This document shows positions 32,815 through 41,365 of a stretch of 57,365 bases of DNA, one piece after another. The notes under the pieces were generated by a model. That model was not told the DNA's origin. It did not search any database and worked only from the letters and a program-made list of their open reading frames with translations. The DNA is from Streptomyces sp. CB01201 (lineage in GTDB: Bacteria > Actinomycetota > Actinomycetes > Streptomycetales > Streptomycetaceae). Within the stretch, counting starts at the first letter, position 1. Each line of letters starts with the position of its first letter. The position numbers were made by a program, and so were the translations under genes. The DNA lies in the NCBI RefSeq assembly GCF_002803085.1, contig NZ_NNBJ01000032.1, positions 1 through 57,365 on the forward strand, read 5' to 3'.

Positions 32815-34287
32815 GTGGACAACCGCCTGGAGCTGACGTTCCTGGGCCACCAGACCTGGCTGGTCCAGGGTGGCGGCCACCGCGTCCTGATCGACCCCGT
32901 CCTCAAGAGCACGTTCGGCCTGCCCGGCCGCGCCGAATGCCGGGTGTGGCCGCCGCGCGCCGTCGATACCGGCCTGATGCCCCGGCCCGACGCGGTCGTG
33001 CTCACCCATGAGCACCTCGACCACTTCCACCTGCCCTCCCTGGACCTGCTGGACCGGCAGGTGCCCCTCTACACGGGCCCCCTGCTGCCCGCCGCGGTCG
33101 AGGAAGCGGTCACAAGGCTCGGGTTCACGGTGCACCGGATCGACCACACCACGCCGATCGAGCTGGGCGACCTGCGCATCATGCTCTATCCGGCCGGCGC
33201 ACGGACGCTGTTCTGGGAGGACCGCGTGGTCCAGCCGTGCCTGCGCGTCGGCGACGGCCCCGCCGTGTTCATCGCCGTGGACGCCGATCCTTCCGACTTG
33301 TACGTGCAGCAGGTCGCCGAGGGGGCGCAGCCCGTGCCCCGCGTCGCGGTGGTCTCCAACAACTCCCAGATCGTGCCGCCGGGGATGCCCGCCTCCTCCG
33401 TCAATCTGCTGCCAGGTATGGACGGCACCGGGCACAAGACTGGCCTGAGCGTGCTCAACCAGCTGCTCCTGGAGGTCCTCGCCCCGTTCGACGGTGTCCA
33501 GGACGTGGCGCTGTGCGGCAACGGCTTCCTGCCCCCGGCCTCCCCCCACGGGCCGTTCCTGTACTCCGACCATCCGAGGATGGCCGCGGCGGCCAACGAA
33601 CTGCAGAGCCTCTTCCGTGTCCACGGCCCCCGACCCGGTGAGCGGTTGACCGTCCCGGCCTCGTCCGCACGCAAGGTGACGGCTGATCAGGTCGGCTGGG
33701 TGAGGATCGACGACGACTGCGAGTACGAGGCGCTGGTCGCGCACGCCGCGTTCCTCGCCGACCCCGGCACGGTCGAACTGGCCGCGCTCGCCGACGAGCC
33801 CGCCGACCAGGACCAGGCCCTCAAGGTTGTGACGGCAGAACTGCCCCGGCTGGGACGCGAACTGCTGGCCACCGCCACCGGCATGCTGGCCTGCAGCATC
33901 CACGAATACCTATCCGGCACGCTCGGCCCCCGACGCGCGGTGCTCCGGCTCAAGGACAGCCCCAGCGGCGAGCTCCTGCAGTTCGCTTGGGACGTCACCA
34001 CCGCCGACTTCGTCCAGGTCGAGGCGACAGGCCGCGAAGAGGCCATGGCCACCTACCCGTTCGGCGCCGAGATGTTCTTCCAGGACTACCTCGCCCTGCT
34101 CCAAGGCCGCCTGCAGGTGTGGGACGTGGCCGGCGGCGCGATGGAGTGCTGGCACATCGGACGCCCGCTGGACAGCCTCGTCTACGCCTTCTTCGGCATC
34201 TACGGCGAGCACCAGCGCCCCGACCTCGCCGCCCGCTCCTACGCCACAATGGCCGCCGCCATCACCGCCCCGGTGAGCACCCGGTGA
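32815..34287 (+). CDS. MBL-fold metallohydrolase-like protein with C-terminal extension
   Basis: A 490-residue protein. The N-terminal ~250 residues are a metallo-beta-lactamase fold: TFLGHQTWLVQGGGHRVLID, then the metal motif HEHLDH (TxHxHLDH type, with Glu at the second site) and IAVDADPSDLY as a later ligand region. The C-terminal ~220 residues form a separate alpha/beta domain containing VLRLKDSPSGELLQFAWDVT and AMATYPFGAEMFFQDYLALL, which I do not recognise. GTG 32815 has AAGGAGG seven bases upstream; an ATG six codons earlier overlaps that site and is less likely. Its stop overlaps the kinase start. A role in peptide modification is inferred from context. Confidence 0.85.
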   Translation: MDNRLELTFLGHQTWLVQGGGHRVLIDPVLKSTFGLPGRAECRVWPPRAVDTGLMPRPDAVVLTHEHLDHFHLPSLDLLDRQVPLYTGPLLPAAVEEAVTRLGFTVHRIDHTTPIELGDLRIMLYPAGARTLFWEDRVVQPCLRVGDGPAVFIAVDADPSDLYVQQVAEGAQPVPRVAVVSNNSQIVPPGMPASSVNLLPGMDGTGHKTGLSVLNQLLLEVLAPFDGVQDVALCGNGFLPPASPHGPFLYSDHPRMAAAANELQSLFRVHGPRPGERLTVPASSARKVTADQVGWVRIDDDCEYEALVAHAAFLADPGTVELAALADEPADQDQALKVVTAELPRLGRELLATATGMLACSIHEYLSGTLGPRRAVLRLKDSPSGELLQFAWDVTTADFVQVEATGREEAMATYPFGAEMFFQDYLALLQGRLQVWDVAGGAMECWHIGRPLDSLVYAFFGIYGEHQRPDLAARSYATMAAAITAPVSTR

Positions 34288-35174
34288 CGTCGGCGCCGTC
34301 CACGGCCGCCGAAGCCCTGACAGGACTGGCCCGTATCCGCCCGCCCGGATGGCTGGCCGCCCCCATGCCCTCGGACCCGGCCGCCCTGCTCGGGCGCGCC
34401 CACCAGGCACTCGCCGAAGACCACCTCGGTGCGACGGGCAGGATCAGCGTGCTCAGCACCCGCTACACCGCCGCGGTATTCGTGGTGCACCAAGTCCCGC
34501 CGGACAGCTCGCTGATCCTCAAACTCCACGCCGATCCGGCCGCCTACGCCGGGGAGACACTGGCGTACGCGCTGCTCACCGGCACCGCCCCCATCCCCCG
34601 GCTATACGGGGAGGGCGAGGCGTCGATGTCGCTGCTGCTGGAGCACCTGCCCGAGGCCGCCGACTGGAGCGGGCCGCAGATGCCCGCGGTGCTGGCCGAT
34701 CGCGTCGCCGCCGTGCACACCGCCTCGCAGCGGCTGCCTGTCGAAGCTGCCGAGGCCATGGCCGGCTTCACCCTCGCAGCCCTCCAAGGCGCTCCGGCGC
34801 CGGATTGGATCGCCGACCCAGGAGCGTACGGCGAGGTCCTGGCCGCCCACGCGGACGCCTACGACCTCGACCTGGTGCCCCTGGGCCACCTCGACCTCAA
34901 GCCCGAGCACCTGCGCCGGCGAGGGGACGGCGAGGTGGTGCTGCTCGACGTGGAGAGCGTGCGCCCGGACGTCACCGGGCTGATCGACGTGGTCACCCTG
35001 CCCGCCGTCCTACGCCAAGCCGGGCACGAGCTGAGTGCCGACCGGGTCCTGGGTCTGTATCTCGACGCCACGGCGGCACGCGGCGCCAACTGGACGGCGG
35101 GAACGTTGAAGTCCGCCCTGCGCGCGTACGCGGCGGCCACTGGGCTGGAGAGCCTGCACGGCCTGGACCAGTAG
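34284..35174 (+). CDS. Aminoglycoside phosphotransferase-fold protein
   Basis: A 296-residue APH/choline-kinase-type protein. The Lys strand is SSLILKLHAD, the hinge region MSLLLEHLPEA, the catalytic loop LGHLDLKPEHLRR (HxDxxxxN type, with His in place of Asn) and the metal Asp is in VVLLDVESVRPD (the DFG-equivalent DVE). Family members phosphorylate small molecules or peptides. In class V lanthipeptide clusters an APH-like protein acts on the precursor with a HopA1-like partner, which is absent here. GTG 34284 overlaps the upstream stop (GTGA). A terminator follows 5 bp after the stop, so this is the end of the operon. Confidence 0.82.
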   Translation: MTSAPSTAAEALTGLARIRPPGWLAAPMPSDPAALLGRAHQALAEDHLGATGRISVLSTRYTAAVFVVHQVPPDSSLILKLHADPAAYAGETLAYALLTGTAPIPRLYGEGEASMSLLLEHLPEAADWSGPQMPAVLADRVAAVHTASQRLPVEAAEAMAGFTLAALQGAPAPDWIADPGAYGEVLAAHADAYDLDLVPLGHLDLKPEHLRRRGDGEVVLLDVESVRPDVTGLIDVVTLPAVLRQAGHELSADRVLGLYLDATAARGANWTAGTLKSALRAYAAATGLESLHGLDQ

Positions 35175-35178
35175 ACGC

Positions 35179-35229
35179 CGAAGGCCCGGCGCGCGTTGAC
35201 CACCAGCTTCAACGGGCGCCGGGCCTTCG
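35179..35229. terminator. 21-bp inverted repeat ending the peptide operon
   Basis: Arms 35179-35199 and 35209-35229 pair with a single mismatch around a 9-base loop. The stem lies between the kinase gene stop (35174) and the convergent VOC gene (ends 35236), so it can serve both. Confidence 0.8.
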
Positions 35230-35235
35230 CACGTC

Positions 35236-35598
35236 CTACGGGCCCTCGATGCCGACGATGGTGCCGAACGGGTCCCGCAGCTGGGCAATCCGTCGGCCCG
35301 GCTCGATGGTCAGCGGCCCGCGGTGATGCTCGCAGCCAGCCCCCAGCAACCGCTCCCGCACCTGGTCGACATCGTCGACGCCCCAATAGACGACTGGGCT
35401 GCCGCCGCCCCGGGGGTTGCGCTCGTCGTCGGCAGGATGGAAGCCGACCTCGACCCCGCCGATCTCCACCCACGCGTAGACCACCCCGCTGTCACTGACG
35501 TCGAGCTTCACCGGAGTGTCGAGAAGCTCGCCCCACCACCGAGCCGACGCCTCCGGGGCCTCAGCGAAAGTCATCACGGTACGTACAGCATTGAACAC
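35236..35598 (-). CDS. VOC-superfamily protein
   Basis: A 120-residue glyoxalase/bleomycin-resistance-like protein. It opens TVMTFAEAPEASARWWGELL, has VVYAWVEIGGVEVGFHPADD mid-protein and ends GRRIAQLRDPFGTIVGIEG, the typical second module ending in an acidic metal-binding position. The RDPFGxxxGIE end is characteristic. The function is unknown. It stands alone and convergent to the peptide cluster. The start at ATG 35596-35598 is the only plausible one, as upstream frames are shadow-like. Confidence 0.88.
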   Translation of the reverse strand: MFNAVRTVMTFAEAPEASARWWGELLDTPVKLDVSDSGVVYAWVEIGGVEVGFHPADDERNPRGGGSPVVYWGVDDVDQVRERLLGAGCEHHRGPLTIEPGRRIAQLRDPFGTIVGIEGP

Positions 35599-35867
35599 AG
35601 CACACCTCCGGGGAGAGTCTGCCCCAGGCTGGCGTCAGCCCGCACGGGGCGCCCTTCGCCTGCTCAGCATCGGTTGGCCCCGTTGGGCCCATCGGGGCCA
35701 ACCAGACCAGCCCCTCCGTCTCCTCCTCCGCCAGGTCCTCCATGACGTCCTCCAGCCCGTGGCGGACAACAGGCGTTGCCGGAGGTGTCCGCTTTGCAGG
35801 TCAGCCTGCCTCCAGCACCGTCACGACCCCCGTGGCCGTGCGCCACCTACAGGGAGAGGAAAGGGCA

Positions 35868-36788
35868 GTGGAGGCAAAGAAGACGGCGGCAGCGGCGGAG
35901 ACGTACCGGGAGCGGGCGGAGCGCCGGCGGCGGACGCGGGGAACGGGCGAGGCCCGGGGCGGGTGGCAGCGCACCGAGGAGAACGAACACCTGCTCCGAC
36001 TGGCGACCCGGTACAGCACGCTGACACTCCACCAGGCCGCCTACGCGTGCCGGGGCGGACGGATCGAGGCCGCGCGGCGGCGGGTGCGGCTGATGACCGA
36101 GGCCGGGCTGCTGCTCCGCAGTGCGGACGTCCGGTGGGGCGCGGACGGTTCTGTGGCCCACCGAGCGCGGGGCCGGATCGCGGGCACCGGGCTGAGCGCC
36201 CCGCGGCCGCCGGGCGAGCGGCTGCTGCACCGCCTGGCCGTCGCGGAGGCCGGGATCACGCTGAAGGCGCACGGGTACACCGTGCTCTCCGAGCGGGAGG
36301 TGCACGCCGCCGAAGCAGTGCCCGGCCGCGCGGCCGAACTCCTGGAAGCCCTTGGGGTACCCCGGGTACCCGGGGTACCCACCGGCGCTCGCCGCGGAGA
36401 GACACTGGCCGTGCCCGTGGGCGCCCACGCCGTGCACTGGCCGGACCTGCTCGTCGTCGAGCCCGACCCGAGATTCCCGATCGCCGTCGAGGTCGAGCTC
36501 ACCGCGAAGTCCCCGGCGGCGATCCGGGCGATTCTGCGGGCCTATCGGCAAGCGGGGCGCCGGGTCCTCTACCTGACCACCGAGCCGGTCATCCGCCGGC
36601 TGAAGGGCAGCCCGGGCGGGGATGGGTGGTGGGTCGACGGCGTTGCTCAGGAGCTCGGGTTGCTACCGCGGGGCGAGCCCCGTCCGGACGTCGGAAGGCT
36701 CAGCGTGCGGCCGTTCACCTCCGTGGACCCCGCCGTGGCCCGCCGGGCGTCTGCCGCCCTCATCTGTTCGCCGCAAAAGGCCGGTTGA
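35868..36788 (+). CDS. Replication-relaxation family protein (winged-helix)
   Basis: A 306-residue protein. After a basic N-terminus the segment LLRLATRYSTLTLHQAAYAC followed by EAARRRVRLMTEAGLLLRS is a winged-helix domain of the replication-relaxation type. The C-terminal half (VHWPDLLVVEPDPRFPIAVE, VELTAKSPAAIRAILRAYRQ, RVLYLTTEPVIRRL) resembles the nuclease-like module seen in these plasmid and ICE proteins, with E-x-E and K residues placed as in a PD-(D/E)XK core. GTG 35868 follows GAGAGGA. Such genes usually occur on mobile elements. A 26-bp palindrome lies inside the gene. Confidence 0.75.
   Translation: MEAKKTAAAAETYRERAERRRRTRGTGEARGGWQRTEENEHLLRLATRYSTLTLHQAAYACRGGRIEAARRRVRLMTEAGLLLRSADVRWGADGSVAHRARGRIAGTGLSAPRPPGERLLHRLAVAEAGITLKAHGYTVLSEREVHAAEAVPGRAAELLEALGVPRVPGVPTGARRGETLAVPVGAHAVHWPDLLVVEPDPRFPIAVEVELTAKSPAAIRAILRAYRQAGRRVLYLTTEPVIRRLKGSPGGDGWWVDGVAQELGLLPRGEPRPDVGRLSVRPFTSVDPAVARRASAALICSPQKAG
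36355..36380. repeat. Perfect 26-bp palindrome inside the replication-relaxation gene
   Basis: The bases 36355-36380 equal their own reverse complement and consist of repeated GGGTACCC/CGGG units. In the gene's frame they encode a Val-Pro-rich turn (GVPRVPGVPTG) within a linker, so the element looks inserted or expanded in a tolerant site. Confidence 0.8.
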
Positions 36789-36925
36789 CCTGCGGCTTAA
36801 CGAGAGCACAACCGGGGACACAGAAGAGGACACGAGGACGCAGGCGTCGCCGGCGGGGATGGCCCGGGGTGGATAACGCGCAGCTCCCGCTCGACGCCAC
36901 CCCGGTATCCACGCGGTTGCCGCTG

Positions 36926-37030
36926 TCAGCGCACGTCGCCGTACGCGGTCTCCTCGATCGCGCGCAGGATCAGCCGGAACTCGGGCGCAGCCTTGATGAC
37001 GATGGCGTCGAACTGGGCGAGGACGCTGCC
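36926..37030 (-). pseudogene. Short C-terminal gene fragment
   Basis: On the minus strand the frame reads GSVLAQFDAIVIKAAPEFRL then ILRAIEETAYGDVR and stops. It has protein-like composition but no start and no relatives I recognise. Probably a remnant. Confidence 0.3.
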
Positions 37031-37035
37031 GCCGG

Positions 37036-37412
37036 CGGCCGTTCAAAGTCACAGGTGGCCGTGCTGCCCGGAAAGAAGCACAGGCGCTCATGCGGAAGGA
37101 TCTCGCCGCCGCCGAAGGCTCGGCCCGCACCATAACTGACCTCCGCGTCCAGGCCGAGGCGTTGGCGCAGATCACCAAATTGATAACCGGGCGGGACCCA
37201 GCCACAGCCGAGGTACTGTTCGCCGACGCCTTACATTGGCCAACTCCGAACTTCTACCGCTACAGCTATGAGAAGGCTGTGCGTTGAGCAGGATCGCCAA
37301 TGCGATGGCCGCGTGGAACCCTGTCGCCGCGGAATGCTTGGCCCGCACCATCACCGACCCCTTCGAGCGGGCCGGAGCATCGACGGAGATCGCCAAGATA
37401 CTCATGCGATAA
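37036..37412 (+). pseudogene. Remnant of a helical-repeat protein
   Basis: Two repeat units are visible in different frames: AAAEGSARTITDLRVQAEAL with AQITKLITGRDPATAEVLFA (37036-37287), and AAECLARTITDPFERAGAST with EIAKILMR ending at TAA 37410-37412. Both share the pattern ARTITDxxxxAxAxxxIxK. This matches long actinobacterial proteins built from tandem helical repeats with ITD motifs. At least one frameshift lies near 37290, and most of the repeat array is gone. Confidence 0.55.
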
Positions 37413-37451
37413 GGCCCTGGCCTCGTGCGTCAGGAAACGCGGCCCGCGAGG

Positions 37452-37847
37452 TCAGGAGTTCGAGCAGTCGTCCTTCCATACGCCGCCCTCACGCACCCAA
37501 TCCCTTCGCTTCTGTCCCGTCTCCTTGTCATAGTCGTAGGACACCACCGCGTGGGTCCCCGACAGCTCGTCTATGTGGACGGTCTTGACGGGTATCGCGC
37601 CCCACCGCTTGTGCGTCACGTCCGCTACTGCAGCAACCGTCTTGAGTGACGACATCGACTGACACCGCTTCGACATGAGCCGCCAAGCGGCCGGAGCGTC
37701 CGGGGCCGTAAGCGCCTGCCCGTAACTCCGCACGGAGTTCTCCAGGACCGCATCGTGGTACTGGGGGCTCTCCTCGTTGGAGCAGGCAGATGCGCCGAGA
37801 GCCAGGAGCACAAGGCCAGCGGCCGGGACGGTCGTGCAGACACGCAA
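37452..37847 (-). CDS. Lipoprotein of unknown function
   Basis: A 131-residue product from TTG 37845-37847, six bases after AGGAGA. The signal peptide ends in the lipobox LALGASACSNE, so Cys ~22 is lipidated. The mature part (ENSVRSYGQALTAPDAPAAW, MSKRCQSMSSLKTVAAVADV, THAVVSYDYDKETGQKRRDW) has the helix-then-sheet order of NTF2/SnoaL-like extracellular domains and ends with VREGGVWKDDCSNS, placing a second Cys near the terminus. It probably sits on the outer face of the membrane. No partner genes are obvious. Confidence 0.8.
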   Translation of the reverse strand: MRVCTTVPAAGLVLLALGASACSNEESPQYHDAVLENSVRSYGQALTAPDAPAAWRLMSKRCQSMSSLKTVAAVADVTHKRWGAIPVKTVHIDELSGTHAVVSYDYDKETGQKRRDWVREGGVWKDDCSNS

Positions 37848-38343
37848 GAGATCTCTCCTCGGTGATACGGGACGGCCGAGTCACGACTTCCACCACGGTG
37901 AGGCCGTCGGCACGGAGCATCTCATTGTCGGTGTGGCTGGACCTGGAGACGGACAGACGCCCCGGTACCACCTGGTTGTACCGCAACCGGGGTAAGGAGG
38001 AGACGCTCGCCCGGTGGTGACGCCAGACAGTTGCCACCACATGAAGATCACGATCTGCAGCTGCAGTACTAGGGCACGTATCGCGTTGTGATCACCAGAG
38101 CCGTCAACGGCTCGATCTACGAGCGGAGCACGGCCAAGGAATGGTGTTGCCCTCGCCTGCGGTGATCACTAGGGTCGGTCAGGTGACTGCCGGGTCGGCC
38201 TTGGGCCATGTACGAGTGAGTTTTCCGGCCTCGGCGTGAGCCCGAGGTGGGCCAGAGGCCCGCCCCCTTCTCCGAGTCTTTGCGCCTGACGCCCGCATGC
38301 GGCGCCCTTTCCAGCGGATCCCAAGACCGGAGACACACCACTG
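37848..38343. other. Non-coding stretch
   Basis: About 500 bp with only short frames. Several have mixed composition but no credible start, and nothing was recognised as an RNA or repeat. Confidence 0.4.
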
Positions 38344-38772
38344 ATGCCCTATGGTCAGCCATACCCATATGAATTCGAACTGCCGACGGTCGGCGTGCAG
38401 TTGAACCACACTGCCGTCTACGCCAGCGACCGGTACCTGTCCGCGGAGTTTCTCGCCGCGGTCCTGGGCCTGAAGGTCGGCGCCCCGTTTGGGCCGTTCC
38501 TGCCCGTTGACCTCGGCAACGGCGTGACGCTCGACTACTACGAGAAGAGGAACGAGGCGATCCAGTCACAGCACTACGCCTTCCTCGTGCCTGACGAGCA
38601 GTTCGACGCCGCGATCGCCCGTCTGGAGGCGGTCGGGGTTACCTACTACGCCGACCCCGGCCACACCGACCCGGGCAAGATCAATGGCCTATTCGGTGGC
38701 CGCGGCGCTTACTTCGACGACCCGGACGGCCACAACATGGAGATCATGACTCGGCCCTACGTCCGCCCCTAG
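38344..38772 (+). CDS. VOC-superfamily protein (dioxygenase-like)
   Basis: A 142-residue VOC protein. VGVQLNHTAVYASDRYLSAE carries the first metal-ligand His (LNHTAV), followed by FLAAVLGLKVGAPFGPF. The later SQHYAFLVPDEQFDAAIARL and GRGAYFDDPDGHNMEIMTRP give the second His and the closing Glu. The intact H/H/E triad supports a metal-dependent enzyme such as an extradiol dioxygenase or glyoxalase relative. ATG 38344 is 72 residues upstream of the centre and has no strong ribosome binding site. The downstream neighbour is an IS element. Confidence 0.88.
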   Translation: MPYGQPYPYEFELPTVGVQLNHTAVYASDRYLSAEFLAAVLGLKVGAPFGPFLPVDLGNGVTLDYYEKRNEAIQSQHYAFLVPDEQFDAAIARLEAVGVTYYADPGHTDPGKINGLFGGRGAYFDDPDGHNMEIMTRPYVRP

Positions 38773-38785
38773 AGGTTGCGACCGA

Positions 38786-39821
38786 GCTCTGATCAGGTGG
38801 CGGCCCGAGTGAGGTCGTTGATCCAGATCATCGAGGCGCGTAAGTGGAGGCCTGCGAGGTAGCTGTCCGGGTCTTGTCGTACCTGGTGGCGATGCCTCGC
38901 CAGGCCTTGAGCTTGTTGATCAGGCGCTCGACGGTGTTCCTCTCCTTGTAGAGGTCAGCGTCGTGGCCGACGGGCCGGCCGCCCCTGGAGCCCTTCTTCT
39001 TCCGGTTGGCGGCCTGGTCGACCTTCTCCGGGATGACGGCCTTGATGTGGCGTTTGCGCAGGTGGGCACGGTTTCCGCGGGACGAGTAGGCCTTGTCCCC
39101 GGCGATGGCGTCGGGTCTGGTGCGGGGGCGGCCGACGGGCCCACGGACCCGGATCTTCTTCAAGACGGGGATGAACTGCGGGCTGTCGGCTGCCTGCCCG
39201 GCGGTCAGGACGAACGCCAGCGGGCGGCACTTGCGGTCGGCGGCGAGGTGAACCTTGCTGGTCTGCCCGCCCCGCGAGCGTCCCAGGAGAGCGGCCTTCA
39301 GCCGGAGCTTTCGGCGGCGCCGGACGCGTCGCCGCTCCTCCCGCTCGGGATCCGCTTCGACAGCCTGTCCGTTTTGTTCTTCGGCGCCGCCCCCTTTGAC
39401 CTGGCCTTCTCCTCCTCGGCGGCAGCCTTCTCCAGGGCGGTGAGCACGTCCTCGCTCAGGTGCATCCCGGCAGCGTCGTGGTGAGCACGTGCGGTGGTGG
39501 AGTCGATGCTGACCAGGGACAGGTCCACCTCGCCCCGCTTCGCGGCCTCCGCGATCAGGCCCTCCAGCAGGGCCTCGAACACGCCGGCGTCCCGCCACTG
39601 CCGGAAGCGGTTGGAGACGGTCGACCAGGCGCCGAGCTCCTGCGGCATCTCGCGCCACTGCCCGCCAGTCTTGAACCGCCAAATCACACCCTCGAACTGC
39701 TGCCGCAGTCGCTCGGGGTACGGGCCGTACTCGCCGATCGGCAAGTACGGCCCGATGAACTCCCACTCTGCATCCTTCAGTTGCACTCGCGTCACGCAAA
39801 ATGATCTACCGGATCAGAGAC
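38786..39821 (-). mobile_element. IS5-type insertion sequence with damaged transposase
   Basis: Ends pair as imperfect inverted repeats with the core CTCTGATC(A/C)GGT at ~38787-38798 and, reversed, ~39808-39820, giving an element of about 1.03 kb. The transposase runs from GTG 39793-39795. Residues 1-~150 (PYLPIGEYGPYPERLRQQFE, WREMPQELGAWSTVSNRFRQ, VSIDSTTARAHHDAAG) are in one frame. The DDE core AALLGRSRGGQTSKVHLAAD to NTVERLINKLKAWRGIATRY is in a second. The natural end PDSYLAGLHLRASMIWINDL to TGA 38793 is in a third. The first shift (near 39330-39440) could be programmed; the second, an extra C near 38870, is a mutation. It is probably inactive without help. Confidence 0.85.
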
Positions 39822-40112
39822 CCAGGCGGGGTCGAATCTACGGATTGATCACGACTCGATACGCGCCCTAGGTCTTACGTCGCCGCAGTCATGCGCTACG
39901 TGGCTGGTGCGGGTGGCCCGCAAACTGCCGCGAACCCGCAGGCCCGCTTTGCAGGCAAGATGGGCCACGCGCCGCAAGGCACGCGCACCGAGCACAGCCG
40001 CGAGGGACGCGTGCCCCGACGGCCGCGCACCAAGCGTCAGCAGGCAGGTTGGCGGCGCCCTCGCACGGGTGACACGCACAGCTTCAGCTCAGCAGGCGCT
40101 ATCTCTTGACGC
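39822..40112. other. Non-coding leader of the nuclease gene
   Basis: About 290 bp without a credible gene. It should contain the promoter for the secreted nuclease at 40113. Confidence 0.4.
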
Positions 40113-40796
40113 ATGATCACCTCCAGCCGCTGGCTGCACGCTGCCACCGCTCTCGCCGGCCTGACCGTCGCCCTGCTCCCCGCCACAACCGCCTCGGCCG
40201 GCCCCGCCACCGCCGCGCACACCGTGCCGGTCCTGCGGCGGGCGCTGCCGGAGCCGCCTCCCGCCGACGTCGCCCGCAGCGAACTCCGCGACCTGAACGT
40301 GGACGCCCCGCACGCGATGGCCGGCTACAGCCGCACGAAGTTCCCCCACTGGGCAATGCAGGGCAACCAGTGCGACACCCGCGAGATCGTCTTGCAGCGC
40401 GACGGCCAGAACGTCGTCCAGGACGACAAATGCCGCGCCGTCTCGGGGACCTGGCACAGCGAATACGACGGCAAGAACCTGACCGCCGCAAGCCAGGTCG
40501 ACGTCGACCACATGGTGCCGCTCGCCGCCGCCTGGCGGGCCGGCGCCGACCAGTGGGACACCCCGCGCCGCAAAACCTTCGCCAACGACCTCGAACACTC
40601 CCAGCTCATCGCCGTCTCCGCCGCCTCCAACCGGTCCAAGGGCGACCAGACCCCCGACCTGTGGAAGCCCCCGCTCCAGTCCTACTGGTGCACCTACTCC
40701 CGCGCCTGGATCGACGTGAAGCACCTCTACCAACTCAACGTCACCGAGGCGGAGAAGACCGCACTCGGCGAGATGCTCGACACCTGCGTCCACTGA
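40113..40796 (+). CDS. Secreted HNH-family nuclease (GmrSD/DUF1524 C-terminal type)
   Basis: A 227-residue protein with a Sec signal peptide (ALAGLTVALLPATTASAGPA, cleavage after ASA near residue 30). The catalytic motif VDVDHMVPLAAAWRAGADQW is the DHxVPLxxAW form of this HNH family, and EHSQLIAVSAASNRSKGDQT with PDLWKPP supplies the Asn and the structural end. CDTRE and DKCRAV give a likely disulphide pair, with more Cys near the C-terminus. These nucleases are abundant in Streptomyces and presumably degrade external DNA. The next gene starts on its stop codon (TGATG). Confidence 0.9.
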   Translation: MITSSRWLHAATALAGLTVALLPATTASAGPATAAHTVPVLRRALPEPPPADVARSELRDLNVDAPHAMAGYSRTKFPHWAMQGNQCDTREIVLQRDGQNVVQDDKCRAVSGTWHSEYDGKNLTAASQVDVDHMVPLAAAWRAGADQWDTPRRKTFANDLEHSQLIAVSAASNRSKGDQTPDLWKPPLQSYWCTYSRAWIDVKHLYQLNVTEAEKTALGEMLDTCVH

Positions 40797-41074
40797 TGCA
40801 GACCCCCGAACCCGCCGTCTGCGACGACCAGGTCGTCGCAGGCCCCGGCGGCGCCATGACCGACGAAGTAGGAGTCATCACAGGCGACCTCACCATCCGC
40901 ACCACCCGCCAGGCCGACCACCACGTCGTCGTCACCATCCAGTACACCGGCGCGGACGAGTGGTACACCCTCACCGGCAGCCCCGTAGCTGTTCCCGACG
41001 GCCAGATCGAGGACTACCACCACCGCGTCCTCGACGCCGTCGAGGCCGGCGCGCAGGCCGTAGCCCCGCAATAG
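40796..41074 (+). CDS. Small hypothetical protein coupled to the nuclease gene
   Basis: A 92-residue product whose ATG 40796 overlaps the nuclease TGA by one base. VITGDLTIRTTRQADHHVVV and TIQYTGADEWYTLTGSPVAV form a small beta-rich domain, followed by an amphipathic helix with DYHHRVLDAVEAGAQA. An internal ATG at 40856 (MTDEVGVITG) could be the real start. There is no signal peptide, so it is cytoplasmic while its neighbour is exported; an immunity role is conceivable but not shown. Confidence 0.65.
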   Translation: MQTPEPAVCDDQVVAGPGGAMTDEVGVITGDLTIRTTRQADHHVVVTIQYTGADEWYTLTGSPVAVPDGQIEDYHHRVLDAVEAGAQAVAPQ

Positions 41075-41165
41075 CCGTGCTCTGACGCATTTCCGCATCG
41101 TCGTTGCCCGGGGACGGCTGGTTCAAAGGACGTAACCCCGCCCACGGGAGCGGAGTTGACCGGTC

Positions 41166-41360
41166 ATGGACGACCTCGCCTCCCCCGTGACCGGCACCTA
41201 CTCCGATGCTTCGCGTGAACCGCTGATCACTCTCATCGAGGCACGCGATGTGGTGCGACTGCTGCTGCACTTCGCGGAAACCCACACCCACGACTCTGTC
41301 GAGGAACGAGACGCCTACGCCCTGGCTACCGAGCTGGCGGGCCGGCTCACGTCGGAGTGA
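41166..41360 (+). CDS. Small hypothetical protein
   Basis: A 64-residue product with GGAG upstream of ATG 41166. The core EPLITLIEARDVVRLLLHFA followed by EERDAYALATELAGRLTSE is a helical pair. Composition is clean and protein-like. The family is not recognised. Confidence 0.5.
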   Translation: MDDLASPVTGTYSDASREPLITLIEARDVVRLLLHFAETHTHDSVEERDAYALATELAGRLTSE

Positions 41361-41365
41361 GCGGA

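Noticed and set aside
38041..38090. 16-codon frame MKITICSCST-type
   Set aside because: Too short, no ribosome binding site and no partner gene; cannot be supported.
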